From: Chloracidobacterium sp. | GTDB lineage: Bacteria > Acidobacteriota > Blastocatellia > Pyrinomonadales > Pyrinomonadaceae | Assembly (NCBI GenBank): GCA_016716305.1 | Contig: JADJWP010000002.1 | Coordinates: 2,478,501-2,542,500 of the forward strand | Direction of reading: 5' to 3' | DNA: 64,000 bases | Part shown: positions 36,249-45,383 of the stretch, in pieces | Position numbering within the stretch: the stretch's first letter is position 1 | Layout of the letters: every line of letters starts with the position of its first letter | Translations under genes and position numbers: made by a program | Notes under the pieces: generated by a model | Told to the model about the DNA's origin: nothing | Databases searched by the model: none | What the model saw: the letters and a program-made list of their open reading frames with translations, nothing else

Positions 36249-38771
36249 ATGGAACAAGACCAACGGTTAACACCTTTGCCAAAATCGGCGGATCTGCGAG
36301 CGAATGCATCAGAGTACGGTTCGAGCTATTCTTCGTTTTACGACGAAGAGGTCATTGAAGGTAAACGTACCGTTCAACAGTATTTTCGGATCGTTTACAA
36401 AAGGCTTCCGCTGATTATCGCGATCGTCACGATCGTTACGGCCGCGGCCGCCATCTATATGTACCGCCAGCCGACGGTCTATCAGGCAACTACTGATATG
36501 ATCATCGAACCGCGCCGGCCCAAAGTAACCTCTAAAGACGCGATCAATATCAATTTCGGACAGGACGCCAATTACTACCAGACGCAGTTAATGCTCCTTC
36601 GGAATAGGGATCTGGTCAAACAGGTCGTGATCGACCTCGGGCTATACCGTGAACCAAATCTTTTCGGAGCAAGCGAGCGAGGCATACTCGCCTCGTTAAG
36701 ATCTATATTCACGGGTTCCGGCCAGAATGCCGAGGTGCCGAGCGCGCTGCCGGTCGTAAGCGAACCGGAATTGCTTGGCGAAGAGCGTCCGCGAACGATA
36801 CTCTCGCCAGACGAAGAGAAGCGTGCAGATCAGTATGCTGGCATTTTGTTCAGCGGCCTGACGGTCGATCAGGTAGAACGCACCAATCTTGTAAATGTTC
36901 GCGTGAAGAGCACCAATCAGGCTTTGGCGCCAAAGGTCGCCGACAAGATAGCCGAGGTCTTCAAACTGCGGGATGCCGAACGCGAGACACAGGGGGCAAA
37001 GAATTCGGCGGCCGATCTGGCAAAGTCGATCGAAGAACTGCAGAACACGATCGCGCAGCAGGAGATAGATCTGATCGCGGAAATGCGGTCAAGCGGCCTG
37101 CCGCTGCAGGAACGCGGCCAGGACCTTTCAGCAAGCAGGTTGAGTTCATTGAGCGAGACGTGGCTCAAGGCGATGGAGTCCCGCCGTCAGTTGGAGGGGC
37201 GATATAACGCGGCTTTAACCGCAAATTCGCGTGGAGAAGGGATGAACATCCCCGATCTTTACGAGAACAAGATATTTCAGGACACGATAAGGCTCAATAC
37301 CGAGCGAAAGGCTAAACTCCAGGACCAGATCCGCGACATCGAAAAGCAGATACAGGAAACCGAGGCCGAAAAGGCGGAGCTCCTGGTCAAATACACGCCG
37401 GAGTATCCCGAAGTAGGGAAGAAAGAGGCAAAGATAGCCTCGCTCAAGGAAACAAAGGACAAGACCGAACGCGAAGTATCGGGGATCATTGATCGCGATC
37501 AGAAAAAGATCGAAAAGGACGCCGTGACCGGAGCTCTCGTCTCGCTGCGGGCACAGCTTGATTCAAAACGACGTGAGGAGGCACAGGCTCTTGACGCCTA
37601 CGAAAAGGAAGCCGCTCTGGCGAACGTTCAGGGGCAGGCTCAGACAAAGCTGACGACGCTAAAGCGCGAGATCGAGACAAAACGCAACCTTCTGGACACA
37701 TACACCCAGCGATTAAAGGAAAAAGAGCTCGAGGTCGAGAGCGGGGCGCCGGACAATATCAAGATCGCGGCAAATGCCGGAGGTGCCTACCCTGTCGGGC
37801 CGCAGAGAAGCCGCAACATCCTCGTCGCGTTTCTGCTTTCGCTTGCCGCCGGACTTGGATTGGCGTTCCTTTTGGATTACCTCGACGATTCTGTAAAGAC
37901 GTCTGAGGATATCGGCCGTCACGTCGGATTGCCGACGCTGGCCCTGATACCGCATTACTTCGGATCTGAGAAACGAAGGCTTCGTCTATTGGCTGCGAAT
38001 GGAAATGGTAACGGCGGGGCTCCGTCGACGGGCCTGGTCACACTTGAAGAGCGCCACTCGCCGATGGCCGAAGCTTATCGCCACCTGCGTACTTCGCTGC
38101 TGTTTTCTTCGGCCGGAAAGCCGCCGCAGACGATACTTATAACGTCGTCTCAGCCGTCAGAAGGCAAAACGACCACTGCCATCAATACAGCGATCACGCT
38201 CGCACAGTCTGACGTAGATGTCGTGATCGTCGATTGCGACCTCAGGCGGCCGCGACTTCATTCGCATTTCGACCTCGAGAATACGCAAGGCCTGACAAAT
38301 TATCTTTCCGGCGAGCGGAACACGCAAAACCTGATCAAGACCTGCCGTGATCTTCCGCGTCTGAAAGTGATCACTAGCGGTCCGATCCCGCCAAACCCCG
38401 CCGAACTTCTAAGTTCTAACGAGATGCGCAATCTGCTGCAATTTCTTCGCGGCAAGTATAAGCACATAATCATCGATTCGCCCCCGGCGATATCCTTTAC
38501 TGATGCGGCCATCCTATCAACACAGGTCGATGGGGTTGTGCTGGTGGCAATGGCAGGAAGAAGTTCGATCCATCTGATGCGGAGGTTCAAGCAGCGGCTG
38601 GGCAATTTAGGAGCGCGGATCTACGGCGTCGTACTGAATGGTATCAAATCCGGCTCGGTAGAATATGAGTATTACGGAGCGGGTTATTATGACTATTACC
38701 GCAAGAGCGAGGTCGATACGGCTACGCCATTGATGGACGACGCACGCAATATTCACAATACGAACGGGTAA
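36249..38771 (+). CDS. Wzc-like polysaccharide co-polymerase and tyrosine autokinase
   Basis: This 840-residue inner-membrane protein has a Wzz domain with a first membrane helix (RLPLIIAIVTIVTAAAAIYMY), long periplasmic coiled coils (about 230-480), and a second helix (NILVAFLLSLAAGLGLAFLLDYLDD). A cytoplasmic BY-kinase follows: Walker A SSQPSEGK640TT, Walker A' VVIVDCDLRRPR, and Walker B HIIIDSPPA. The C-terminal tail is Tyr-rich (EYEYYGAGYYDYY), as in autophosphorylating Wzc. It regulates export length of capsule or exopolysaccharide. The start at 36249 is chosen because residues before it look unlike a coding N terminus. No Wza or Wzx is adjacent. Confidence 0.92.
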   Translation: MEQDQRLTPLPKSADLRANASEYGSSYSSFYDEEVIEGKRTVQQYFRIVYKRLPLIIAIVTIVTAAAAIYMYRQPTVYQATTDMIIEPRRPKVTSKDAININFGQDANYYQTQLMLLRNRDLVKQVVIDLGLYREPNLFGASERGILASLRSIFTGSGQNAEVPSALPVVSEPELLGEERPRTILSPDEEKRADQYAGILFSGLTVDQVERTNLVNVRVKSTNQALAPKVADKIAEVFKLRDAERETQGAKNSAADLAKSIEELQNTIAQQEIDLIAEMRSSGLPLQERGQDLSASRLSSLSETWLKAMESRRQLEGRYNAALTANSRGEGMNIPDLYENKIFQDTIRLNTERKAKLQDQIRDIEKQIQETEAEKAELLVKYTPEYPEVGKKEAKIASLKETKDKTEREVSGIIDRDQKKIEKDAVTGALVSLRAQLDSKRREEAQALDAYEKEAALANVQGQAQTKLTTLKREIETKRNLLDTYTQRLKEKELEVESGAPDNIKIAANAGGAYPVGPQRSRNILVAFLLSLAAGLGLAFLLDYLDDSVKTSEDIGRHVGLPTLALIPHYFGSEKRRLRLLAANGNGNGGAPSTGLVTLEERHSPMAEAYRHLRTSLLFSSAGKPPQTILITSSQPSEGKTTTAINTAITLAQSDVDVVIVDCDLRRPRLHSHFDLENTQGLTNYLSGERNTQNLIKTCRDLPRLKVITSGPIPPNPAELLSSNEMRNLLQFLRGKYKHIIIDSPPAISFTDAAILSTQVDGVVLVAMAGRSSIHLMRRFKQRLGNLGARIYGVVLNGIKSGSVEYEYYGAGYYDYYRKSEVDTATPLMDDARNIHNTNG

Positions 38772-38797
38772 CTATCCCTCTAAACGAGGTCGACGAG

Positions 38798-38825
38798 AGG
38801 CGGACACTTCAAGTGGTGTCCGCCT
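38798..38825 (+). terminator. Terminator of the Wzc-like gene
   Basis: A 10-bp stem (AGGCGGACAC / GTGTCCGCCT) with an 8-base loop is followed by TTTTTG. It lies 26 bases after the stop codon and overlaps the end of the convergent rmlD gene. Confidence 0.88.
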
Positions 38826-39675
38826 TTTTGCTTTCTGAACGGATGAATCGGTCAAGCGCATCTTTCCAATCAGGCAGAGGCTCGAGGCCAAAGGAAGCGG
38901 ATCGCCGGCTGGCAAGTTTCGAGTTCAATGGCCTGGATGCGGGCCGCTTGAGCGACGAGTCTGAAATTGGTGACACGAGCTGTTTATCGTATCCGCCCAG
39001 ATCGCAAACCATTTCAGCAAATCCGAAGTAGCTTGTGCCCGAGCCGCTGTTGCTGACATGAATTATGCCCGCGGCATCGAGCAATGCGAGCTCGCGCATA
39101 CGTGCCGCCAGGTCTACAGCATACGTTGGCGTTCCGGACGAATCATAGATCGCGGTCATTGCTCGCCCGCCGCGAAGGAGGTCATTCATTATGCTTAGAA
39201 AATTTGTACCGCCCGGCCCGAATATCCAACCGGAACGCACGATCACCGATCGCGGATCAGCAGCAGCGGCAAGCTGCTCACCGCGGAGTTTGGATTCCGC
39301 GTAGACCGCAAGTGGATGCGGTTCATCGTCCTCGAAATAAAAGCCGTCCTTTTTACCGTCGAACACGTAATCGGTCGAGATGGTAACGAATTTCGAGCCA
39401 ACTTCAGAAGCGGCTTTTGCAAGGTTTTCAACACCAACGGAATTCACCGCGAAACATGAATCCCGGTCTTTTTCGGCGCCATCGACGTTGGTATAAGCCG
39501 CACAATTGAAGATGGCTTCCGGAGCGATCGCGATTACTGTGCGGTTGACCGCGTCCAGATCGGTGATGTCCATTTCGGCCCGTGTAAGCGCATGAACCTC
39601 GTCACCCTGATCGCGACAATATTTCGCCGCGGCCCGGGCAACCATTCCGTTCGCACCCGCAATAAGGACTATCAT
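38809..39675 (-). CDS. rfbD: dTDP-4-dehydrorhamnose reductase (RmlD)
   Basis: This 288-residue short-chain dehydrogenase begins MIVLIAGANGMVARAAA (Rossmann G-x-x-G-x-x motif). It contains FNCAAYTNVDGAEKD, VTISTDYVFDG, and the catalytic Y-x-x-x-K (VYAESK), all RmlD hallmarks. It catalyses the last step of dTDP-L-rhamnose synthesis. It lies 91 bases downstream of rmlB on the same strand. rmlA and rmlC are not in the window. Size and motifs are normal. Confidence 0.9.
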   Translation of the reverse strand: MIVLIAGANGMVARAAAKYCRDQGDEVHALTRAEMDITDLDAVNRTVIAIAPEAIFNCAAYTNVDGAEKDRDSCFAVNSVGVENLAKAASEVGSKFVTISTDYVFDGKKDGFYFEDDEPHPLAVYAESKLRGEQLAAAADPRSVIVRSGWIFGPGGTNFLSIMNDLLRGGRAMTAIYDSSGTPTYAVDLAARMRELALLDAAGIIHVSNSGSGTSYFGFAEMVCDLGGYDKQLVSPISDSSLKRPASRPLNSKLASRRSASFGLEPLPDWKDALDRFIRSESKKADTT

Positions 39676-39766
39676 TCAGCAGATCTCACAAATCAGGTAA
39701 TTGATCCAATTTTCTTGATCGGAATCGCCAGCAATATTCAGGCTGGACGATCCCTTAATAGTGCGT

Positions 39767-40795
39767 TCAGATCTGGCCGCTTAGCCTTTGGCCATACATC
39801 TTCGCGTAATATTCGAGATATTCGCCGCTTCGGACATGGTCGACCCAACTTTCGTTGTCGCGATACCAGTCGATAGTGCGAGAAAGGCCGTCTTCCCAGG
39901 CGATCTGCGGAGACCAGCCGAGTTCGTCCTCGGCCTTGGAAGGGTCAATGGCATAGCGTCGGTCATGGCCGAGCCGATCGGTGACGTAGGTGATAAGCGA
40001 CTCGGGACGGCCAAGCGCGGCAAGGATCGATCTCACAACGTTGATGTTCTCGAGCTCATTTCGCGCGCCAATGTTGTATGTCTCTCCGGATCTTCCTTTT
40101 TTGTATGCGAGCCAAACGGCACGGCAATGATCATCGACATAGATCCAATCCCGGACGTTCTTGCCGTCACCGTAAACCGGCAGCGGTTGGCCGGCCATCG
40201 CATTTGCTATCATCAGCGGGATCAATTTCTCGGGAAACTGCCGCGGGCCATAGTTGTTTCCGCACCGTGTTACAACCGTATCGACGCCGAAAGTCTCTCT
40301 TGCGGCACGCACGACGAATTCGGCACCTGCTTTCGAAGCGGCGTAAGGCGAATTGGGCCGCAGCGGAGATCCTTCGGTGAAGAGCTCGAGGCTCGCGTCA
40401 GGCAGGCTTCCCATCACTTCGTCCGTCGATACCTGAATGAAACGCCTGACGCTGCGTTCGCGCGCGGCATCGAGCAGAACCTGCGTTCCGATGATATTTG
40501 TCCGAAGAAATTCACCGGCCGACGCGATGCTCCGGTCAACATGCGATTCAGCGGCAAAATTGAAGATCGCGTCGCACCCGTGAGGAAGAGCGTCCATCAC
40601 AGAGGGATGATCGCAGATATCGCCTTTGACGAACTTATGACGCTTGTCGTCCAGACCCGTGAGGTTTTCGAGATTGCCGGCATAGGTCAGCGCGTCAAAA
40701 TTTACGATCTCGACGTCAGCCTGCTCCTCGAGAAGCAAATGAACGAACGCTGAACCGATGAATCCGGCCCCTCCAGTAACAAAAATTCGATGCAT
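39767..40795 (-). CDS. rfbB: dTDP-glucose 4,6-dehydratase (RmlB)
   Basis: RmlB makes dTDP-4-keto-6-deoxyglucose, the second step of rhamnose synthesis. The 342-residue sequence shows the NAD-binding TGGAGFIGSAF, NFAAESHVDRSI, VSTDEVMGSL, the catalytic YAASK, the GNNYGPRQFPEKLIP block, and NVRDWIYVDDHC. Length and motifs are standard. The zinc-ribbon membrane-protein gene lies 61 bases upstream on the same strand. Confidence 0.95.
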   Translation of the reverse strand: MHRIFVTGGAGFIGSAFVHLLLEEQADVEIVNFDALTYAGNLENLTGLDDKRHKFVKGDICDHPSVMDALPHGCDAIFNFAAESHVDRSIASAGEFLRTNIIGTQVLLDAARERSVRRFIQVSTDEVMGSLPDASLELFTEGSPLRPNSPYAASKAGAEFVVRAARETFGVDTVVTRCGNNYGPRQFPEKLIPLMIANAMAGQPLPVYGDGKNVRDWIYVDDHCRAVWLAYKKGRSGETYNIGARNELENINVVRSILAALGRPESLITYVTDRLGHDRRYAIDPSKAEDELGWSPQIAWEDGLSRTIDWYRDNESWVDHVRSGEYLEYYAKMYGQRLSGQI

Positions 40796-40856
40796 CAGGA
40801 TCTAAAGAAATCAGAAGAGCACGGAAGACGCCGTGCGAGCGTTCGGCGGCGGTGAT

Positions 40857-41432
40857 CTATTCGATCCGCCTCATTTGTTTCAAAAGCATATCTGCATACT
40901 TTCGGGGCGAATCGACATTCTTGAACACGATCCGGCCGCCATCGGTGCCTGCGTTGTCGACGACAACGTCGCCGAGGCCGAGCAGCCGCTGCGAGATAGT
41001 CGCTGAGACCGTCACATCCTGGATCCGGCGAAGCGGTATATTTTGCGTCGTGCGCGAAATGAGACCGTGGTCGATCTCGATCTTCGAGCCCATTAAGGTA
41101 TAACGCGAAAGCCGCTGCCGGACGTGATAAAGCGCCGGTATCAGAAAAAGCGACATCCCGAGCGCAACCCCGACCCAGACCGTCACACCCGGAATAAGCA
41201 CGCTAAACAGAGCGCTGACGAAGAACGCACCGATCGCCGCCAAAACGTAACCGACGATCACGAACTTCAGAGTCGGCGTTATCGAGAAAATTTGAACGTC
41301 GTCGGAGCCGACCTCGGCCTCGATATTCTTTTTTGCAACGACAGTTTCCTGTTCGCGTTCGATTCGGCGGCCGCACTTGTTGCAGAATACTGCATCGTCC
41401 GTATTGGTGTGCCCGCAAATGACGCAAAACAT
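40857..41432 (-). CDS. Zinc-ribbon protein with two membrane helices and bacterial PH domain (bPH2/YdbS-like)
   Basis: The product has 191 residues. An N-terminal zinc ribbon (C3-x2-C6 ... C17-x2-C20) is followed by a linker, two membrane helices (about 52-100), and a C-terminal bPH2 domain (HVRQRLSRYTLMGSKIEIDHGLISRTTQNIPLRRIQDVTVS...LGLGDVVVDNAGTDGG). The bPH2 pattern is the YdbS/YdbT type. Function is unknown, but such proteins sit in membrane-stress contexts. It precedes rmlB but is probably not part of rhamnose synthesis. Confidence 0.82.
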   Translation of the reverse strand: MFCVICGHTNTDDAVFCNKCGRRIEREQETVVAKKNIEAEVGSDDVQIFSITPTLKFVIVGYVLAAIGAFFVSALFSVLIPGVTVWVGVALGMSLFLIPALYHVRQRLSRYTLMGSKIEIDHGLISRTTQNIPLRRIQDVTVSATISQRLLGLGDVVVDNAGTDGGRIVFKNVDSPRKYADMLLKQMRRIE

Positions 41433-41482
41433 ACGCCTAGTTTAAGGATTTCAGTTTCAACTTCCAAACTTCGCAAACAAAA

Positions 41483-41506
41483 AACGGCCGATTTGGTCGG
41501 GCCGTT
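41483..41506 (-). terminator. Terminator of the lytic transglycosylase gene
   Basis: On the minus strand, AACGGCC / GGCCGTT (7 bp) is followed by TTTTTTG. It lies about 50 bases after the transglycosylase stop codon and separates it from the zinc-ribbon gene. Confidence 0.75.
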
Positions 41507-41556
41507 CTTGATAGTTTCTCGTTTCAGTTACGATGGTGAACTCTAAGAGTTTGTGT

Positions 41557-42435
41557 TTACTGATTCACCAACATCATTTTGCCATCTGATAGTCTTACGG
41601 CAAGCGGGTCCGGTTCGTACACGGTCAGCGGTCGAGAATCCTTCTGGTCAACACGGGCTGACTGGCCGTTCAGTGGCCGAGCCATGCTCACATAGCTGGG
41701 ATCGGATATCGCATTGTAGCGGGCAGTTATACGCCTAACATATTCCTGCGTTTCGCGGTAAGGCGGAACGTTTCGACCATACTTCATTACCGCTCCTTCG
41801 CCGGCATTGTAGCCCGCGAGAGCGAGAACGACATCCTGATTGAAAGTATCCAGCAGCCACCTCATGTACCTTATCCCTGCATCGATATTTTGCTTCGGAT
41901 CGTAAATGCTCGTAACGCCAAACCGTCGGGCGGTCGCCGGCATCAGCTGCATCAAGCCGCTCGCACCTTTGTGAGATGTCGCCCTGATCTTGAAAGACGA
42001 TTCCTGGTGCATCTGGGCATAAATGAGCAGAGGATCGATCCTGTATCGCAGGCTCGATTCGACGATCAGCGAATCGTGGAGCGCGTTTCCGGTCGTGAAT
42101 CCCTTCAGGTGTGTACTCGACCCCATCGCCAAACGCGTTAGCCGTCCGGAAGCTGCGGTCTCGCGAGCGGCCAAACCGTCGCTTACACTCTGTGTCGACG
42201 CCGTACGCTTTACCTTCGGAGGTATATTCTCGACAACCTCGACGACCCACCTGCCGTTTCGCTTTACACGTTTAGTCGTTTTCTTTGTAGTTGCGGCTGC
42301 GATCGGTGCCGGCGGGCTGTAGACCTGCACGCCCTTCGATGTATCCCAATTGTCGAACGTACGCGACGAGTTCTGAGCGAATGACGCAGATGCGGCGGCG
42401 AGGATGGCAAGTATGGTAAAGACGGACAGCTTCAT
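41557..42435 (-). CDS. Secreted lytic transglycosylase (SLT domain, GH23)
   Basis: This 292-residue protein starts MKLSVFTILAILAAA with a signal peptide ending SFAQ. After a low-complexity linker (about 40-115) comes a GH23 domain. Catalytic E145 sits in AQMHQESSF, and GASGLMQLMPATARRFGV, NIDAGIRYMRWLL and ALAGYNAGEGAV are the other signatures. It cleaves peptidoglycan glycan strands to 1,6-anhydro ends. The frame can be extended upstream, but the ATG at 42435 keeps the signal peptide. It has its own terminator. Confidence 0.92.
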   Translation of the reverse strand: MKLSVFTILAILAAASASFAQNSSRTFDNWDTSKGVQVYSPPAPIAAATTKKTTKRVKRNGRWVVEVVENIPPKVKRTASTQSVSDGLAARETAASGRLTRLAMGSSTHLKGFTTGNALHDSLIVESSLRYRIDPLLIYAQMHQESSFKIRATSHKGASGLMQLMPATARRFGVTSIYDPKQNIDAGIRYMRWLLDTFNQDVVLALAGYNAGEGAVMKYGRNVPPYRETQEYVRRITARYNAISDPSYVSMARPLNGQSARVDQKDSRPLTVYEPDPLAVRLSDGKMMLVNQ

Positions 42436-42659
42436 TGGATCTTGTCTTTTTTGGGTGAGACGGGAGATCAAGACGAACAAAAACGGGAATCTCCCTTTAG
42501 AGTATAAAGTCTGATTTACGGGTGAGTTTCAAAGAATTTTAGAAATGCAAAATGATGTTTTGCATCGAGGTTGTAAGAGTAACATAAAAATCGAAATTCG
42601 TGAAGATATTTATGCGAAAGTGTTTCGCCGAAGCGGAATTTTAGGATACCTTTTAGCTA

Positions 42660-43907
42660 ATGCTCTACCTTTCGCAAGTTCTTGGGCGGCCGATACTTGA
42701 TGCACGCGGCGAAAAGATCGCGTCGATCAACGATGTTCTGGTCCGCTATGGGAGCGAAGATTATCCGCCGGTGATAGGCATTGTCGCGCGTCTTCGGCGG
42801 CGAAACTTTTTTATTCCACAGCGAAATCTGGCGGAATTCGGCGAATTTGGAGCGCGAATGAGTTCGGCAAAGCTCAATCTGACCCCGTTCGAGCGTCGCG
42901 AGGGCGAGGTCCTGCTGGGTAAAGACGTTCTCGACAATCAGTTGATCGACGTCGATGGGAAACGGGTCGTTCGGGTTAATGATGTTCAAATAATCCCGGC
43001 AGGCGACACATGGCGAGTCTCGGGAGCCGATGTCAGCTTTCAGGGGTTTCTCCGCCGTCTGATGCCGAAGGGCTTTTATGGCAGCAGCCGTGTGGTAGAG
43101 GTTCTCGATTGGTCGGACGTCGGCTATCTTGCGACCGATACGGCGACCGCAACAGTGCAGCTCAAATCTTCGAAGGACAAGCTTTCTCGATTACACCCCG
43201 TCGAGATCGCCCAACTTGCGGAAACACTGTCGCCGATCCATCGGACCGAGGTCGTGGAGAGTCTGGATAACGAATTTGCGGCCGATACGCTCGAAGAGAT
43301 GTCGACCGAAGCTCAAGCCCGAATTCTCGAGGAAATGGACGAAGAGCGCGCCGCCGACATTCTCGAAGAAATGTCGCCGGATGACGCTGCCGACGTTCTC
43401 GGCGAATTGTCGGACGAAAAAGCACAAGAGCTGTTTGACCTGATGGAAGACGACGAAAAGGCCGACGTGGCGGAATTGATGCACTTTGAGCACGATACCG
43501 CAGGCGGATTGATGACCACCGAGTTCGTCGTTTTTCCGAAGGACCTTACTGTCGGTCAGGCGATCGCCCGTCTTCGCGAAATGGCTGAAACGCCGAACAT
43601 GATCTATTACCTTTACATTGTCGAGGAGGAAGGATCATGGAAGATCTGCGGCCTGATCAGCCTTCGGAGCCTGATATTGGCCGAGCCGACATTCAAGCTG
43701 GAAGAGGTAATGCGGACCCAGTTTCGCTTTGCTCATACTTCAGATTCGGCCGAGGATGTTGCCCAGACGATCTCTGAATACAACTTGCTTGCTCTACCGG
43801 TGATCGACGACGAAGGTGATATAGCAGGCATTGTAACGGTAGATGACGCAATGGAGGTCCTTCTGCCGAAAGGCCTGCAAAGGCGGATACCAAAGGTGTT
43901 TGGCTGA
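42660..43907 (+). CDS. Soluble protein with PRC-barrel-like, MgtE_N and tandem CBS domains
   Basis: The 415-residue protein has no membrane segments. The N-terminal ~165 residues form two PRC-barrel-like beta units (VLGRPILDARGEKIASINDVLV, VLLGKDVLDNQLIDVDGKRVVRVNDV). Residues ~175-290 match the MgtE N-terminal helical superhelix (acidic DEERAADILEEMSPDDAADVLGELS...). The rest is a CBS pair (MTTEFVVFPKDLTV...VDDAMEVL). This is the magnesium-sensing part of MgtE without its channel. Such proteins often accompany NRAMP Mn/Mg transporters, but none follows here. A regulatory role in divalent-metal sensing is inferred. Confidence 0.82.
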   Translation: MLYLSQVLGRPILDARGEKIASINDVLVRYGSEDYPPVIGIVARLRRRNFFIPQRNLAEFGEFGARMSSAKLNLTPFERREGEVLLGKDVLDNQLIDVDGKRVVRVNDVQIIPAGDTWRVSGADVSFQGFLRRLMPKGFYGSSRVVEVLDWSDVGYLATDTATATVQLKSSKDKLSRLHPVEIAQLAETLSPIHRTEVVESLDNEFAADTLEEMSTEAQARILEEMDEERAADILEEMSPDDAADVLGELSDEKAQELFDLMEDDEKADVAELMHFEHDTAGGLMTTEFVVFPKDLTVGQAIARLREMAETPNMIYYLYIVEEEGSWKICGLISLRSLILAEPTFKLEEVMRTQFRFAHTSDSAEDVAQTISEYNLLALPVIDDEGDIAGIVTVDDAMEVLLPKGLQRRIPKVFG

Positions 43908-44120
43908 CCTGCGCGATCCACGGAGATCGGTCCGGCTGAAAAAATCTGTTGGCACATCGATGGCTACTCTCGACGAACGCGGCCGAATCTATATCCCGAT
44001 TTCGATCGAATTCGAAACTGAACGACGTACAAATCCGTATCAACCATTCAATAGTCTTGTGCAGGGCGACGGCGGCTGTTAAAATTCTAGAAAATCTAAG
44101 TGAATAAGGAGTATGGAGCT

Positions 44121-44726
44121 ATGAAACAAAAGGCCTTTGTATTTTTTGCGATCCTCTCGCTCGCGACATTTATCTTCAGCCCGACCGCTACTGCAGGCGG
44201 TATCGAGGTCGGAGCCACGCTTGAAGATTTCACGATGACCGGCACCGACGGCAAGGAGCACTCGTTCAATTCGCTAAAAGGCAAGAATGGCGCGGTCATC
44301 ATATTCCTGTCTGCCCAGTGCCCGGTAGTGAAGGCGTACATCGAGCGCATCAATTCCGTTGCTGCCGACTACAAAGCCAAGGGCATCAACTTCATAGGTG
44401 TCAATTCAAATAACCGGCAGGCTGAATCGCTCGAGTGGGTAACGTCGGATGCGGCAACGAATTTCAAGTTTCCGATGTTGATCGATACCGATAATAAACT
44501 GGCCGACAAATTCGGGGCGACCGTCACGCCTGAGGTTTACTTTTTCGATTCCAACAACGTTCTTAAATATCATGGTGCGATCGACAACGATCGTTCGGGA
44601 AAGAACATCCAAGAGCAGTATTTACGGACGGCATTCGATGCGGCGTTGATGAACAAGCCCATCGAGAAGACCAAGACCAACGCATTCGGATGCACGATCA
44701 AACGCGTCGGCATGGCAGGCAAGTAG
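44121..44726 (+). CDS. Secreted redoxin (AhpC/TSA-like thioredoxin family) with single active-site Cys
   Basis: This 201-residue protein starts at the ATG preceded by AAGGAG (44107-44111). The signal peptide (MKQKAFVFFAILSLATFIFSPTATAG) precedes a thioredoxin fold with FLSAQC67PVVKAY and a cis-Pro near TVTPEVYFF. A second Cys, C191, sits in the C-terminal NAFGCTIKR, a motif known from this family of redoxins and possibly the resolving Cys. It lies 9 bases before the TlpA-like gene, so the two are likely one operon. Confidence 0.85.
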   Translation: MKQKAFVFFAILSLATFIFSPTATAGGIEVGATLEDFTMTGTDGKEHSFNSLKGKNGAVIIFLSAQCPVVKAYIERINSVAADYKAKGINFIGVNSNNRQAESLEWVTSDAATNFKFPMLIDTDNKLADKFGATVTPEVYFFDSNNVLKYHGAIDNDRSGKNIQEQYLRTAFDAALMNKPIEKTKTNAFGCTIKRVGMAGK

Positions 44727-44735
44727 TTCAAGGTC

Positions 44736-45296
44736 ATGAGAACTCTATCTTCGATCAGCACGAAAGCCCTGGTGATAACAGGGCTTTTCGTTTCAATATT
44801 CTCGTCGGCACACGGGCAGGCGCCTGCCGCCAAAGCCGGATCTGACGCCGGGCAGACCAGGGCAGTCGTCACGAAAATAGACGAAAAAGCATTGGTCGAC
44901 CTTTTGAAGCCCAAGGGGAAGCCGTTGCTGATCAATTTTTGGGCCACGTGGTGCGGCCCGTGCCGCGAGGAGTTTCCGGATCTCGTAAAGATCGATCGCG
45001 AGTATAAAGGCAAGATCGACTTCATAACCATCACTCTCGATTTCGAAGAGGAACTTACCACGGGCGTGCCGAAATTCCTTGCCGAAATGAAGGCCGAGAT
45101 GCCGACCTACCTTTTGATCACGCCCGACGAATCGCAGGCAATTTCGTTGATCGCGAAGGACTGGAAAGGCGGACTTCCATTCACCATTTTGTTCGATCAG
45201 ACCGGCGGCATTGCGTACTCGCATCAAGGGGTCGTAAAGCTTGAAACGATGAAAACGGCCCTGAACAAATTGATCCCAGCCCAAGAAACCAAATAA
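44736..45296 (+). CDS. TlpA-family thiol:disulfide reductase
   Basis: The 186-residue secreted protein has a signal peptide (MRTLSSISTKALVITGLFVSIFSSAHG) and a thioredoxin domain with intact active site W-C73-G-P-C76. That redox pair is used by TlpA/ResA proteins to reduce periplasmic disulfides. Other cues are FPDLVKIDREYKGKIDFI and the cis-Pro LPFTILFD. It follows the redoxin gene by 9 bases and probably reduces the periplasmic redoxin, which lacks CxxC. That partner role is inference. Confidence 0.88.
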   Translation: MRTLSSISTKALVITGLFVSIFSSAHGQAPAAKAGSDAGQTRAVVTKIDEKALVDLLKPKGKPLLINFWATWCGPCREEFPDLVKIDREYKGKIDFITITLDFEEELTTGVPKFLAEMKAEMPTYLLITPDESQAISLIAKDWKGGLPFTILFDQTGGIAYSHQGVVKLETMKTALNKLIPAQETK

Positions 45297-45383
45297 CTCG
45301 CGGATCTGAGCATTTCAGTATTGACCGGCGATCTAGAGTGTGTTAGTTTCATCGACGCAACAACATTTCAGAAGGAGTCTCAA

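Noticed and set aside
39788..40753. 321-codon open frame on the plus strand over rmlB
   Set aside because: rmlB has every family signature on the minus strand. The plus frame has no start context or homology-like motifs.
40819..40836. GCACGG/CCGTGC hairpin upstream of rmlB
   Set aside because: It has a 6-bp stem, no T run on either strand and no other sign of function.
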